Shown here: piece after piece, positions 56,833-64,000 of the stretch
How the letters are laid out: each line of letters starts with the position of its first letter
Numbering within the stretch: the first letter of the stretch is position 1
Assembly: GCF_000745215.1 (NCBI RefSeq)
Contig: NZ_JQNK01000009.1
Coordinates: 434,001 to 498,000 of the forward strand
Length of the DNA: 64,000 nucleotides
Origin: Methylosinus sp. PW1
GTDB taxonomy: Bacteria > Pseudomonadota > Alphaproteobacteria > Rhizobiales > Beijerinckiaceae
Direction of reading: 5' to 3'
The notes under the pieces: generated by a model
Told to the model about the DNA's origin: nothing
Database searches by the model: none
The model's input: only the letters and a program-made list of their open reading frames with translations
Position numbers and translations under genes: made by a program

Positions 56833-57689
56833 CGTCCGCCCCCTGGACGCTCCCCGCCCTGCAAATAGAAGAGGCCGTGCGCGCCGCTCTCGCCGAGGAT
56901 TTCGGCCGCGCCGGCGACATCACCACTCAGGCGACGATCCCCGAGACCGCCAGCGCCCGCGCCGTCATCGCCGCGCGCGAGGACGGCGTCGTCGCGGGCC
57001 TCGGCGTGGCGGCGGCCGCCTTTCGCCTCGTCGACCCCGCCGTCGTCTTCACGCCCGCGACGCAGGACGGCGCGCGCATCGGCGAGGGCGATGTTCTCGC
57101 CCATATCGAAGGCCCGGCGCGCGCCATTCTCTCGGCGGAGCGCGTCGCCTTGAATTTCCTCGGCCGGCTCTGCGGAATCGCCACGCTCACGGCGCGCTAT
57201 GCCGAGAAAATCGCGCATACGAAGGCCAAGGTCTGCGACACGCGCAAGACGACGCCGCTGCTGCGCGCATTCGAGAAATATGCGGTGCGCTGTGGCGGCG
57301 GCGCCAATCACCGCTTCGGCCTCGATGATGCGGTGCTGATAAAGGACAATCATATCGCCGTCGCCGGCGGCGTCGGCCCCGCATTGCGCGCGGCCAAAGC
57401 CTTCGCCGGCCATATGGTGAAGATAGAGATAGAGGTCGACACGCTCGCGCAGCTCGAGGAGGTCCTCGCCGAAGGCGCGGATATCGTGCTGCTCGACAAT
57501 ATGGCGCCCGATTCTTTGCGCGCCGCGGTCGCGCTGATCGGCGGCGCAATGCGCGCGGAAGCGTCCGGCGGCGTCACGCTGGAGACGATCGCAGCAATAG
57601 CGGAGACGGGCGTCGATCTCATTTCCGTCGGCGCGCTCACGCATTCCGCGAAAACGCTGGATCTCGGCCTCGATATAGAGATCGGCTGA
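56829..57689 (+). CDS. nadC: Quinolinate phosphoribosyltransferase (decarboxylating)
   Basis: Makes nicotinate mononucleotide from quinolinate and PRPP. 286 residues; ATG overlaps the nadB stop (ATGA). Motifs: [121 protein letters not shown]. Completes the de novo NAD route nadA-nadB-nadC under the palindromes at 53.2 kb. Confidence 0.97.
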   Translation: MTSAPWTLPALQIEEAVRAALAEDFGRAGDITTQATIPETASARAVIAAREDGVVAGLGVAAAAFRLVDPAVVFTPATQDGARIGEGDVLAHIEGPARAILSAERVALNFLGRLCGIATLTARYAEKIAHTKAKVCDTRKTTPLLRAFEKYAVRCGGGANHRFGLDDAVLIKDNHIAVAGGVGPALRAAKAFAGHMVKIEIEVDTLAQLEEVLAEGADIVLLDNMAPDSLRAAVALIGGAMRAEASGGVTLETIAAIAETGVDLISVGALTHSAKTLDLGLDIEIG

Positions 57690-57701
57690 TCCGCGCGTGA
57701 T

Positions 57702-57719
57702 GCGAGCCTTCAGGCTCGC
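57702..57719 (+). repeat. Half unit of the family B palindrome
   Basis: A single GCGAGCCTTCAGGCTCGC 12 bp after nadC, without its inverted partner. A REP singlet next to REPIN doublets supports modular behaviour of family B. Confidence 0.85.
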
Positions 57720-57754
57720 TTTGTGTCCGCGCGAGCCGATCGGGCGAAGCCGTA

Positions 57755-58609
57755 TCACACCTCCCGCCGCAGCCGCGCGAGCGATGCGCTGCGATTGATC
57801 ATCACTTCCTCGAAGCGCGATGAGAGCAGAAAGGCGAGCTCCTGCTCGCGCGTCACCGTCACCGGGTCCTGCGCGCGCAAATCCTCGTCGACGCGGCCGG
57901 GATGGCACATCACCAGATGCCGCTCGCCGGGCGCGCGCAAATAGGTTTCGAATTGCGCGGCGTAATCGCTGCGCGGATCGAAATCGGAGAAGCCGGCGAA
58001 GCCTTCGTTGAGCAGAAAGCCGCGCGTCACCGCCTCGCGCCGATAGCCGCGGCCGATGGCGCGGACCACCATGGCCTTGCGCATGTCGGCGCCGCGAATC
58101 ACGATGCGATGCATCCGATCGCCGGCGTCGCGCAGCCAGAGCTTCTCGCCCGTGAGGCCGCGCTTCTCCAGCGCGTCGAACAGCGCCGTGCGCACGCCGG
58201 GCAGCGCATGGACATGCTGATGCCCGTCGAGATGGTCCGGCGCGCGGCCCATCACCGCGTAAAAGCGGTCGATCTGGCGGTCGATCTCGGCGCTGATCTC
58301 CTCCATCGGCAGCTTTCCGCGCATGGCGGCGCGAATCACCTCGCGCAGCGGCGGAAACACGCCGCCGGGCGCGAATTTCGGCATATTGGTGAGCGGACGC
58401 CCGAGCGTCAGATTGAAATGCACGCCAATGTCGGCGTCATGGCGGCGGCGCGCCAGCTCCCGCCCCATGGCCGGCCAGCGATCGACATTGGTGAGCGCGG
58501 AGACCGCCGTCAGCCGCCCGACGTCCAGCGCCTCGAGAATGCCGAGGCTGACGCCCATGGAGAGGCCGTAATCATCCGCGCAGAGCGCGACCGCACGTTG
58601 CGCCGCCAT
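57755..58609 (-). CDS. YdjC/HpnK-type carbohydrate deacetylase
   Basis: 284 residues, ChbG/HpnK family. Metal-binding motif ALCADDYGLSMGV at the N-terminus, DIGVHFNLTLGRPLT, DHLDGHQHVHALPGV, and VMCHPGRVDEDL: all the Asp and His ligands are present. Known members deacetylate chito-oligosaccharides (ChbG) or sit in hopanoid-glycolipid loci (HpnK). The divergent neighbour is a glycosyltransferase of the lipid-linked-sugar class, so deacetylation of an N-acetylated polyprenyl- or lipid-linked sugar is a reasonable inference. Start ATG at 58607-58609. Confidence 0.87.
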   Translation of the reverse strand: MAAQRAVALCADDYGLSMGVSLGILEALDVGRLTAVSALTNVDRWPAMGRELARRRHDADIGVHFNLTLGRPLTNMPKFAPGGVFPPLREVIRAAMRGKLPMEEISAEIDRQIDRFYAVMGRAPDHLDGHQHVHALPGVRTALFDALEKRGLTGEKLWLRDAGDRMHRIVIRGADMRKAMVVRAIGRGYRREAVTRGFLLNEGFAGFSDFDPRSDYAAQFETYLRAPGERHLVMCHPGRVDEDLRAQDPVTVTREQELAFLLSSRFEEVMINRSASLARLRREV

Positions 58610-58712
58610 CTTCCTACCCCGTCCTCCCGGCTTCGGCGCGCTTGCGCATTTTCGCGCGCCCGCCTAGGTCTTGCCCGTTTCTCTTGCCCGGTCCGAACCT
58701 ATAAGGCGAGCG

Positions 58713-59690
58713 ATGGACGATAAAGCCGAAAATCCGCCGGAGATATCCGTAGCCATTCCAGTCTTCAATGAGGCGGCCAATCTTCGCCCGCTGGTCGCCA
58801 GGCTGAAGCCCGTGCTGGAGCGTTGCGCCGCCTCTTTCGAGATCGTCTTCGTCGATGACGGCTCCTCGGACGCCACGCTCGCGCGGCTGCGCGAATTGCA
58901 TAGAGAGGACGCCCGCGTCAAAGCAGTGTCCTTCAGCCGCAATTTCGGCAAGGAGATCGCCATAGCCGCCGCTCTGGACCATTCCCGCGGCGCGGCCGTG
59001 GCGCTGATGGACGCCGACCTCCAGCATCCGCCGGAGACGATCGCCGAATTCGTCGCCAAATGGCGCGAGGGCTATAAGAACGTCTATGGCGTGCGCCGCG
59101 ACCGCGCCGGCGAACCGCTGATGCGAACGCTCTTCGCCAATCTCTTCTACGGCCTGTTCGATCGTTTCGGCGAGACGCCGCTGCCGCGCGGCGCCGGCGA
59201 CTTCCGCCTGCTCGACCGCCAGGCGATCGACGCGCTCTCGCGCATGCGCGAGCGGGCGCGCTTTTCGAAAGGCCTCTTCGCCTGGATCGGCTTCAAATCG
59301 ATCGGCGTGCCTTTCGAGGTGGAGGAGCGCGCCTCCGGCCGCTCCAAATTCAATTACTCCAAGCTCATCCGCTTCGCGCTGGACGGGCTCATGTCCTTCT
59401 CCTCCGTGCCGCTGAAGGTCTGGGCGGTGATCGGAATCACCGTCTCGACCTTCGCGCTCGCCATGGCGGCCTATTATTTCTGGCGCACGGTGTTCTATGG
59501 CGTGGATGTCCCGGGCTACGCCTCGCTGATCGTCTCCATCGCCTTTCTCGGCGGAATGCAGCTGTTCTCGCTGGGCGTGCTCGGAGAGTATATCGCGCTC
59601 ATTTTTGGCGAGGTGAAAGGACGCCCGCTCTATCTCGTCGCTGAGCGTGTGGGGGTGGAAGACGATGAGCCTGCGAGATCATTCAAATGA
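58713..59690 (+). CDS. Family 2 glycosyltransferase, polyprenyl-phosphate sugar type (GtrB/ArnC-like)
   Basis: 325 residues from the ATG at 58713 (upstream AAGGCGAG). GT-A domain: ISVAIPVFNEAANLRPLVARL, FEIVFVDDGSSDATLARL, MDADLQHPPETI (DXD-like), GAGDFRLLDRQAIDAL, RGRSKFNYSKL-type loop (ERASGRSKFNYSKL). Two C-terminal transmembrane helices (VWAVIGITVSTFALAMAAYYF; ASLIVSIAFLGGMQLFSLGVLGEYIA). Such enzymes load a sugar onto undecaprenyl phosphate for envelope modification. Divergent from the deacetylase and upstream of murJ. Confidence 0.9.
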   Translation: MDDKAENPPEISVAIPVFNEAANLRPLVARLKPVLERCAASFEIVFVDDGSSDATLARLRELHREDARVKAVSFSRNFGKEIAIAAALDHSRGAAVALMDADLQHPPETIAEFVAKWREGYKNVYGVRRDRAGEPLMRTLFANLFYGLFDRFGETPLPRGAGDFRLLDRQAIDALSRMRERARFSKGLFAWIGFKSIGVPFEVEERASGRSKFNYSKLIRFALDGLMSFSSVPLKVWAVIGITVSTFALAMAAYYFWRTVFYGVDVPGYASLIVSIAFLGGMQLFSLGVLGEYIALIFGEVKGRPLYLVAERVGVEDDEPARSFK

Positions 59691-59709
59691 ATATAAGGCT
59701 CCCGAGTCA

Positions 59710-59829
59710 CCCTCACGCTGAGGAGCGCCTGAAAGGCGCGTCTCGAAGCGCGCCGCATCTATCGGTTCCGCCTTCTGGAGCCCCTCGTGCTTCTAGACGC
59801 GGCCTGCGGCCGCTCCTCAGCATGAGGGG
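59710..59829 (+). repeat. Dispersed palindromic repeat, family C, copy 3
   Basis: CCCTCACGCTGAGGAGCGCC at 59710 answers GGCCGCTCCTCAGCATGAGG at 59808-59827. Shared phrases GCGTCTCGAAGC and CCCCTCGTGCTTC. It lies between the GT2 gene and murJ and ends 16 bp before the murJ start. Confidence 0.87.
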
Positions 59830-59844
59830 GATCGTGGTCGTTCC

Positions 59845-61383
59845 ATGATCCGCAATCTCCTCTCCGTCGGCGGCTTCACGCTGCTATCGCGCATCACCGG
59901 CTTTCTGCGCGATGTGATGCTGTCGGGCATTCTCGGCGCCGGGCTCGCGGCGGACGCTTTCTTCATCGCCTTTCGCCTGCCCAATCATTTCCGCGCCATT
60001 TTCGGCGAAGGCGCCTTCAACGCCGCTTACGTCCCCTGCTATTCCAAGGCGCTCGAGCAGCAGGGAAAAGACTCGGCGAAGGAGTTTTCGAGCGAGGTTT
60101 TCACGCTTCTGCTCGCCTCGCAGATCGTTCTGCTCCTTCTCGCCTACGCCTTCATGCCGCAATTCGTCGCCCTGCTCGCGCCGGGGCTCGATGATCGGCC
60201 GGAGAAATTCGAGCTCGCCGTTTCGCTGACGCGCATCACCTTTCCCTATCTGCTCTGCATGACTCTGGTGACGCTGCATCAAGGCACGCTCAACGCCAAT
60301 GGCCGTTTCGCCGCGCCCGCCTTCGCGCCCAATCTGCTCAATCTCACCATGATTGCGGCGCTCGCCGTCGCCTTTCTGTTTCCGAGCGCGGCCTATGCCG
60401 CCGCCTGGGGCGTGACCATCTCCGGCGTCTTGCAGCTCGCGCTGCTGATGGCCAACGCCCGCATGATCGGCGTGATGGAAGGCCTCGCGCGGCCGCATTG
60501 GAAGCGCGTGCGCGAATTCTTCCTGATGCTCGGGCCGGCGGTGATCGGCTCGGCGAGCGGGCAGATCGCCATTTTCGCCGATACGATCATCGCGTCGATG
60601 TTGCCGGACGGCGGCGTCTCCTCGATCAATTACGCCGATCGCATCTATCAGCTGCCCAATGGCGTCATCGGCCTCGCCGCCGGCACAGTGCTGCTGCCAG
60701 AGATGAGCCGCCGCATCGCCGCCGGCGACGAGGATGGCGCCCATGCGGCACAAAATCGCGTGATGGCGCTGACCATCGCGCTGGCCGCGCCTTTCTTCAT
60801 CGCCTTTGTGACGATCCCCGAGCTGATCATGAGCGGCGTCTTCCTGCGCGGCGCCTTCACCCATGCCGACGCCGTAGCCGCCGCCGATGTGCTCGCGGCC
60901 TATGGCGGCGGGCTGATGGCGCTGGTGCTGATCGCCTCGGCGCGCGCGAGCTTTCAGGCGCATGGCGACACCAAGACGCCCATGTATGTCGCGCTCGGCG
61001 CTGTCGTCGTGAATGTGGGGCTGAAGATCGCGCTCTATGAGCCGATGGGCGCGCCCGGCCTCGCCACTGCGACCTCCGTCGGCCTATGGATCAATCTCGC
61101 GGCGCTTATCGGCCTCGCGCTGCATCGCGGGGCGATGCGCTTCGACGAGACGTTTTTGCGCGTCTCCATCGCGAGCCTTTGCGCCAGCTTACCGCTGCTG
61201 GCGACGGCGATCTATGGCTATGGGCCGGCGATGGCGCTGGCTCGGCTTGTCGGACCATTGCGCGATATCGCCGCGCTGCTGCTGCTGGGCGCGGCGGGAG
61301 CGCTCGTCTATGCGGGCGTTCTCGCCGTCTGCCTGCGCGCCTTCGGCCTGCGCCTGTCGCAACTGCGACGGGCAAAACGCTGA
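59845..61383 (+). CDS. murJ: Lipid II flippase MurJ
   Basis: 512 residues, about 14 transmembrane helices of the MOP superfamily. N-terminal signature: NLLSVGGFTLLSRITGFLRDVMLSGILGAGLAADAFFIAFRLPNHFRAIFGEGAFNAAYVP, containing the conserved Arg residues. Also LPNGVIGLAAGTVLLPEMSRR and AHGDTKTPM. It flips lipid-linked peptidoglycan precursor across the inner membrane. A family C repeat ends 16 bp upstream and leaves little room for a ribosome-binding site; a weak GGTCG is all that is visible. Confidence 0.96.
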   Translation: MIRNLLSVGGFTLLSRITGFLRDVMLSGILGAGLAADAFFIAFRLPNHFRAIFGEGAFNAAYVPCYSKALEQQGKDSAKEFSSEVFTLLLASQIVLLLLAYAFMPQFVALLAPGLDDRPEKFELAVSLTRITFPYLLCMTLVTLHQGTLNANGRFAAPAFAPNLLNLTMIAALAVAFLFPSAAYAAAWGVTISGVLQLALLMANARMIGVMEGLARPHWKRVREFFLMLGPAVIGSASGQIAIFADTIIASMLPDGGVSSINYADRIYQLPNGVIGLAAGTVLLPEMSRRIAAGDEDGAHAAQNRVMALTIALAAPFFIAFVTIPELIMSGVFLRGAFTHADAVAAADVLAAYGGGLMALVLIASARASFQAHGDTKTPMYVALGAVVVNVGLKIALYEPMGAPGLATATSVGLWINLAALIGLALHRGAMRFDETFLRVSIASLCASLPLLATAIYGYGPAMALARLVGPLRDIAALLLLGAAGALVYAGVLAVCLRAFGLRLSQLRRAKR

Positions 61384-61393
61384 CACGCATCGA

Positions 61394-61457
61394 GAAGCGA
61401 GCCTGAAGGCTCGCGGTCCAACGCTCGCCCCGGACCGCGAGCCTTCAGGCTCGCTTC
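61394..61457 (+). repeat. Nested palindromic repeat (REPIN-like), family B, copy 3
   Basis: The most complete copy: GAAGCGAGCCTGAAGGCTCG plus CGGTCC pairs with GGACCG plus CGAGCCTTCAGGCTCGCTTC; 26-base arms around a 12-base centre. Located 11 bp past murJ and 23 bp before the convergent DUF2780-like gene, so it can act as a two-way terminator. Confidence 0.92.
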
Positions 61458-61479
61458 TGTCCGCCGGACGAGAACGACC

Positions 61480-61890
61480 TCACAGAAACTGCGACAGCCC
61501 CGGCACCGAATCGGTAATTTCCTTCAGCTTCTCCTTGCCCACCAGCCCTTCGGCGTGAGCGAAGAACTCCTTGGCCAGCGCCTGGCTCTGATCCAGGGAG
61601 AGGCCGACGCTGGAGAGCCGGCCGGCGAGCGCCATCAGATCGCCCTTGGAGCCGCCGACGAGGCCGCCGAGCCCGCCCAGCAAGCCGCCGAGCAGCCCGC
61701 CATCCGCCGCCGGTGCGGCCTCGGCCGCGGCGATCGCCTCCTCGGCGCCGGGCAGCTTGGCGATGAGATCGGCCGCCGGACCGTCCGGGAATTCCTTGCG
61801 GAAAAAGCCGAGCACATGGCCGGCGGCGAGGCGCGCCGTCTCGGGCTCGACGCCGAGCGCTGCAGAAATGCGGGCGATCAATTCATCCAT
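61480..61890 (-). CDS. Small DUF2780/DUF2267-like protein
   Basis: 136 residues, no signal peptide. An N-terminal helical block DELIARISAALGVEPETARLAAGHVLGFFRKEFP and a C-terminal block LSLDQSQALAKEFFAHAEGLVGKEKLKEITDSVPGLSQFL flank a Gly/Leu-rich stretch (GGLLGGLLGGLGGLVGGSKGDL) that may be flexible or membrane-active. This arrangement recalls DUF2780 proteins; assignment is moderate. Start ATG at 61888-61890. The following 280 bp lead into the IS element. Confidence 0.65.
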   Translation of the reverse strand: MDELIARISAALGVEPETARLAAGHVLGFFRKEFPDGPAADLIAKLPGAEEAIAAAEAAPAADGGLLGGLLGGLGGLVGGSKGDLMALAGRLSSVGLSLDQSQALAKEFFAHAEGLVGKEKLKEITDSVPGLSQFL

Positions 61891-62044
61891 GCTCGGCTCC
61901 TACTTCAAAAACGTATGGCCCGCCCCGTCTGCAAGCAGTTTTATCGAGAGCGCCTTCTGATGGGTCTGCGTCAACGTATCCGGCCTCGGGGCGAGCCCCC
62001 GGCCAAGATGGAGATACGCGCGTTCCGGTCCTCATAAAAGTCTC

Positions 62045-62171
62045 GGCGTCGAACGCCGTTTTTTGAACCAGGTTTCCAGAACGCCGTTCGACTATCAGTC
62101 AGGCCATCTTTCGATCCACCACCCGCAAACATCGTCGGACGATCAGCAGCACATGCGCCGAACGACCAGTC
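62045..62171 (-). ncRNA. Candidate guide (bridge/seek) RNA region of the IS110 element
   Basis: Non-coding flank 3' of the transposase on its coding strand. It contains a stem-loop: GTCGAACGCCGTT (62048-62060) against AACGCCGTTCGAC (62080-62092), one mismatch, 19-base loop, and further self-complementary short runs (CGTCGGACG, CGCCGAACG). IS1111-type members of the family carry their guide RNA on this side, IS110-type on the other. Inference from position and structure only. Confidence 0.3.
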
Positions 62172-63212
62172 TCACGCCGCCAGGATCGCCTCCTTGTCGG
62201 CAAATGTTTCTCCACGCCGCAGCACCGCCCAGGAGATCCGCGCCAGCTTGTTGGCAAAGGCGACGACCGCGACATTCTGATGCACGCGGGCGAGCAGCGT
62301 CGTCAGCCACCGCCCGAGCGACGTGTCGCGTTTGGCGACATGGGGGAGCGCCGCCCGCGCGCCATGGATGAGTTGCCTGCGCAAATATCGGTTGCCCCGC
62401 TTGCTGATCCCGAGCAGTTTCGGCTTGCCCCCCGTCGTCGCCTGACGGGGGACCAGGCCGAGCCAGGCCGCAAGATCGCGACCATGCTCGAACGTCTCGG
62501 CCTTTCCGATCGCCGCCAACAAGGCCGAAGCGATCAGGGCGCCGACGCCCGGTATTGTCGCCAGTCGCCGGGCGTCCTCGTTCTCTTTGGCGAAAGCCGT
62601 GAACTCCGCGTCGAAGGCGGCGATGCGCTTGTCCAGCTCGCGCCATTGCGTGCGAGCGTCGTCGACGAGCCTGTACATCCGGTCGCTCAAAGTGTGTCGG
62701 CCCCCTTCGTCCAGCATGACGGCGAGATAATCCGCGAGATGACGTTTACCCTTGGGAACGACGATTCCGCGCTCCAGAAGGATCGCCCGCAGTTGGTTGA
62801 TCAGCGCCGTCCGTTCGCCGACCAGTCGGTCGCGAGACCGATGCAACGTCTGGATGTCGAGCTGATCCTGCGTTTTCAGTTCCACAAAGCGCATGGTCGG
62901 CCGCGTCGCCGCCTCGGCGATCCCTTCAGCGTCGCGATCGTCGTTCTTCTGCGCTTTCACATAGGGGCGAACATATTCGGGCGACATCAGCCGAACCTCG
63001 TGGCCATGAGCCGCGAAGACCCGCCCCAGATGATGAGCGCCGCAGCACGCTTCCATCGCGACGACACAGGCCGGCAGCTTCGCTGCCAAGCCGATCAGCG
63101 TCTCCCGCGTCGCCCGCCGCCGCATGACCACCGTCCCGGCCGCGTCGAAGCCAACGAGACTGCAAATATTCTTGCCGATGTCGATCCCGAGCACGGAAAC
63201 CTTCGTCTTCAT
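62172..63212 (-). CDS. IS110-family transposase (DEDD recombinase)
   Basis: 346 residues from the ATG at 63210-63212. N-terminal RuvC-like DEDD domain: VLGIDIGKNICSLVGFD (first Asp), VVAMEACCGAHHLGR (Glu), KAQKNDDRDAEGIAEAA (last two Asp). A coiled-coil middle follows (RDRLVGERTALINQLRAILLERG). The C-terminal transposase_20 domain with the Ser-containing motif reads TIPGVGALIASALLAAIG, DLAAWLGLVPRQATTGGK, LLGISKRGNRYLRRQLIHGARAAL. All motifs are intact, so the element may be active. Confidence 0.95.
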   Translation of the reverse strand: MKTKVSVLGIDIGKNICSLVGFDAAGTVVMRRRATRETLIGLAAKLPACVVAMEACCGAHHLGRVFAAHGHEVRLMSPEYVRPYVKAQKNDDRDAEGIAEAATRPTMRFVELKTQDQLDIQTLHRSRDRLVGERTALINQLRAILLERGIVVPKGKRHLADYLAVMLDEGGRHTLSDRMYRLVDDARTQWRELDKRIAAFDAEFTAFAKENEDARRLATIPGVGALIASALLAAIGKAETFEHGRDLAAWLGLVPRQATTGGKPKLLGISKRGNRYLRRQLIHGARAALPHVAKRDTSLGRWLTTLLARVHQNVAVVAFANKLARISWAVLRRGETFADKEAILAA

Positions 63213-63329
63213 GACCAATCCCTCCGTTCTATCGCCGGCGAGCCTACTACGCCGGAAGGAGGGGCGGGCCATTCCATAAAAGCTCGGTCTCGACAATTAC
63301 GCGGCGATTGCGACGAATTCGCAGCGGCC

Positions 63330-64000
63330 TCACTCGGCGTCGAGGCCGTAGAGCGAATGCAGCGTGCGGACGGCGAGCTCCGTATAGGCGGCGTCGATCA
63401 GCACGGAGAATTTGATCTCCGAAGTGGTGATGGCGCGAATGTTCACGCCCTTCTCGGCCAGCGCCTTGAAGGCGCGGGCGGCGACGCCGGCGTGGCTGCG
63501 CATGCCGATGCCGATGGCCGAGACCTTCGCCACATCCTTGGCCCCGGTCAGCCCGGCATAGCCGATCGAGGACTTGGCCTTCTCGAGAATGGAGAGACAG
63601 CGCTCATATTCGGCGGCCGGGACGGTGAAGGTCATGTCGGTCATGGTCGCGTCGGAGGCGACCTGCACGATCATGTCGACATTGACGCCGGCCTCGGCCA
63701 GCGGCACGAAGACCGCGGCCGCCACGCCGGGCTTGTCGGCGACGCCGCGAAGGGTGATCTGCGCCTCGTCACGCGAGAAGGCGATGCCGGTCACGACCTG
63801 GGCTTCCACAATATCCTCCTCTTTGCAGATCAGCGTGCCGCTGTTGGGACGGGCCGGATCGTCGAAGGACGAGCGGACGAAGGTGCGGACGCCATGCACC
63901 ATGGCCACCTCCACCGAGCGCACCTGCAGCACCTTGGCGCCGAGCGAGGCCATCTCCAGCATCTCCTCGAAGGCGATGCGCTCCATGCGCCGCGCCTTGG
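63330..64000 (-). CDS. lysC: Aspartate kinase, C-terminal part
   Basis: First enzyme of the lysine/threonine/methionine pathway; the N-terminal catalytic part lies beyond the window. Visible: the end of the kinase domain (FEEMLEMASLGAKVLQVRSVEVA), then two ACT regulatory domains (VVTGIAFSRDEAQITLRGVADKPGVAAAVFVPLAEAGVNVDMIVQ; VSAIGIGMRSHAGVAARAFKALAEKGVNIRAITTSEIKFSVLI). It ends normally with SLYGLD. The arrangement matches the alphaproteobacterial LysC inhibited by lysine and threonine. Confidence 0.96.
   Translation of the reverse strand, partial: KARRMERIAFEEMLEMASLGAKVLQVRSVEVAMVHGVRTFVRSSFDDPARPNSGTLICKEEDIVEAQVVTGIAFSRDEAQITLRGVADKPGVAAAVFVPLAEAGVNVDMIVQVASDATMTDMTFTVPAAEYERCLSILEKAKSSIGYAGLTGAKDVAKVSAIGIGMRSHAGVAARAFKALAEKGVNIRAITTSEIKFSVLIDAAYTELAVRTLHSLYGLDAE

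Larger units (their letters stand above)
62033..63294 (-). mobile_element. IS110-family insertion sequence (approximate limits)
   Basis: Contains one transposase gene and about 140 bp of non-coding DNA on its 3' side. CATAAAAGTCTCGGCGTCGA at 62033-62052 is imperfectly repeated, in the same orientation, as CATAAAAGCTCGGTCTCGAC at 63275-63294, and these are taken as marking the boundaries. IS110 elements lack terminal inverted repeats and target duplications, so limits cannot be fixed by eye. It sits 35 bp past the end of the aspartate kinase gene and does not break any recognised gene. Confidence 0.6.

Overview
The window is a gene-dense, high-GC stretch of an alphaproteobacterial chromosome. 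Several things point to the order Rhizobiales/Hyphomicrobiales: a PopZ-type DUF2497 protein next to tolC and pcm, an LdtR-type MarR regulator beside a small membrane protein, a pyruvate dehydrogenase E1-beta with an N-terminal lipoyl domain, and the ftsB-pdhA-pdhB order. A methylotrophic family such as Methylocystaceae/Beijerinckiaceae is only a guess. No rRNA, tRNA, CRISPR array or prophage was recognised. Almost everything is core chromosome, interrupted by toxin-antitoxin loci, three kinds of dispersed palindromic repeat and one IS110-family element.

Layout. 1-3.1 kb: 3' part of guaA, a PIN-type toxin-antitoxin pair, a frameshifted antitoxin relic, a rhodanese and a secreted CHRD protein. 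3.1-7.5 kb: an ABC importer (ATPase plus double permease, no binding protein), a coiled-coil membrane protein and a low-complexity secreted protein. 7.7-18.5 kb: ppiD, then trpE, trpG, trpD and trpC, interrupted by a membrane protein, ldtR and a site-2 protease, and continuing into moaC-moeA. 18.9-23.4 kb: a secreted orphan, vapBC, gyrB and a DUF1289 gene. 23.6-29.4 kb: GDP-mannose supply (manC, gmd), a sugar epimerase and an 806-residue glycosyltransferase. 29.4-34.4 kb (minus strand): two YeeE/YedE sulfur-transport proteins, gamma-glutamyltransferase translationally coupled to a phytochelatin-synthase-like protein, and hemD-hemC. 34.7-36.4 kb: a hipBA module behind inverted repeats. 36.6-48.4 kb (mostly minus): priA, two orphans, the pyruvate dehydrogenase genes, ftsB, popZ, tolC and pcm. 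48.6-51 kb: an Rrf2 regulator divergent from an Lrp-type regulator and cysK. 51-57.7 kb: pyrB, an SH3-domain protein and the NAD genes nadA, nadB and nadC behind two strong palindromes. 57.8-61.9 kb: a YdjC/HpnK deacetylase, a lipid-linked-sugar type GT2, murJ and a DUF2780-like protein. 62-64 kb: the IS110 element and the 3' part of aspartate kinase.

The most unusual points are as follows. The PDH E2 subunit begins directly with its E3-binding domain and has no lipoyl domain, because a divergent DUF29 gene occupies the space where one would be encoded; the only lipoyl domain seen is on E1-beta, and a 210-bp mobile-looking repeat separates pdhA from pdhB. The phytochelatin-synthase/GGT pair overlaps by 4 bp and both enzymes act on glutathione. 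The nad genes have two near-identical long palindromes and a DUF4202 gene sandwiched between two repeat elements. Three repeat families (A, B, C) recur at operon boundaries and have the nested-palindrome form of REP/REPIN elements. The IS110 element has a structured non-coding flank that could encode its guide (bridge/seek) RNA.

All coordinates were read by eye from the sequence and conceptual translations; family names come from recognition of motifs, not from searches.
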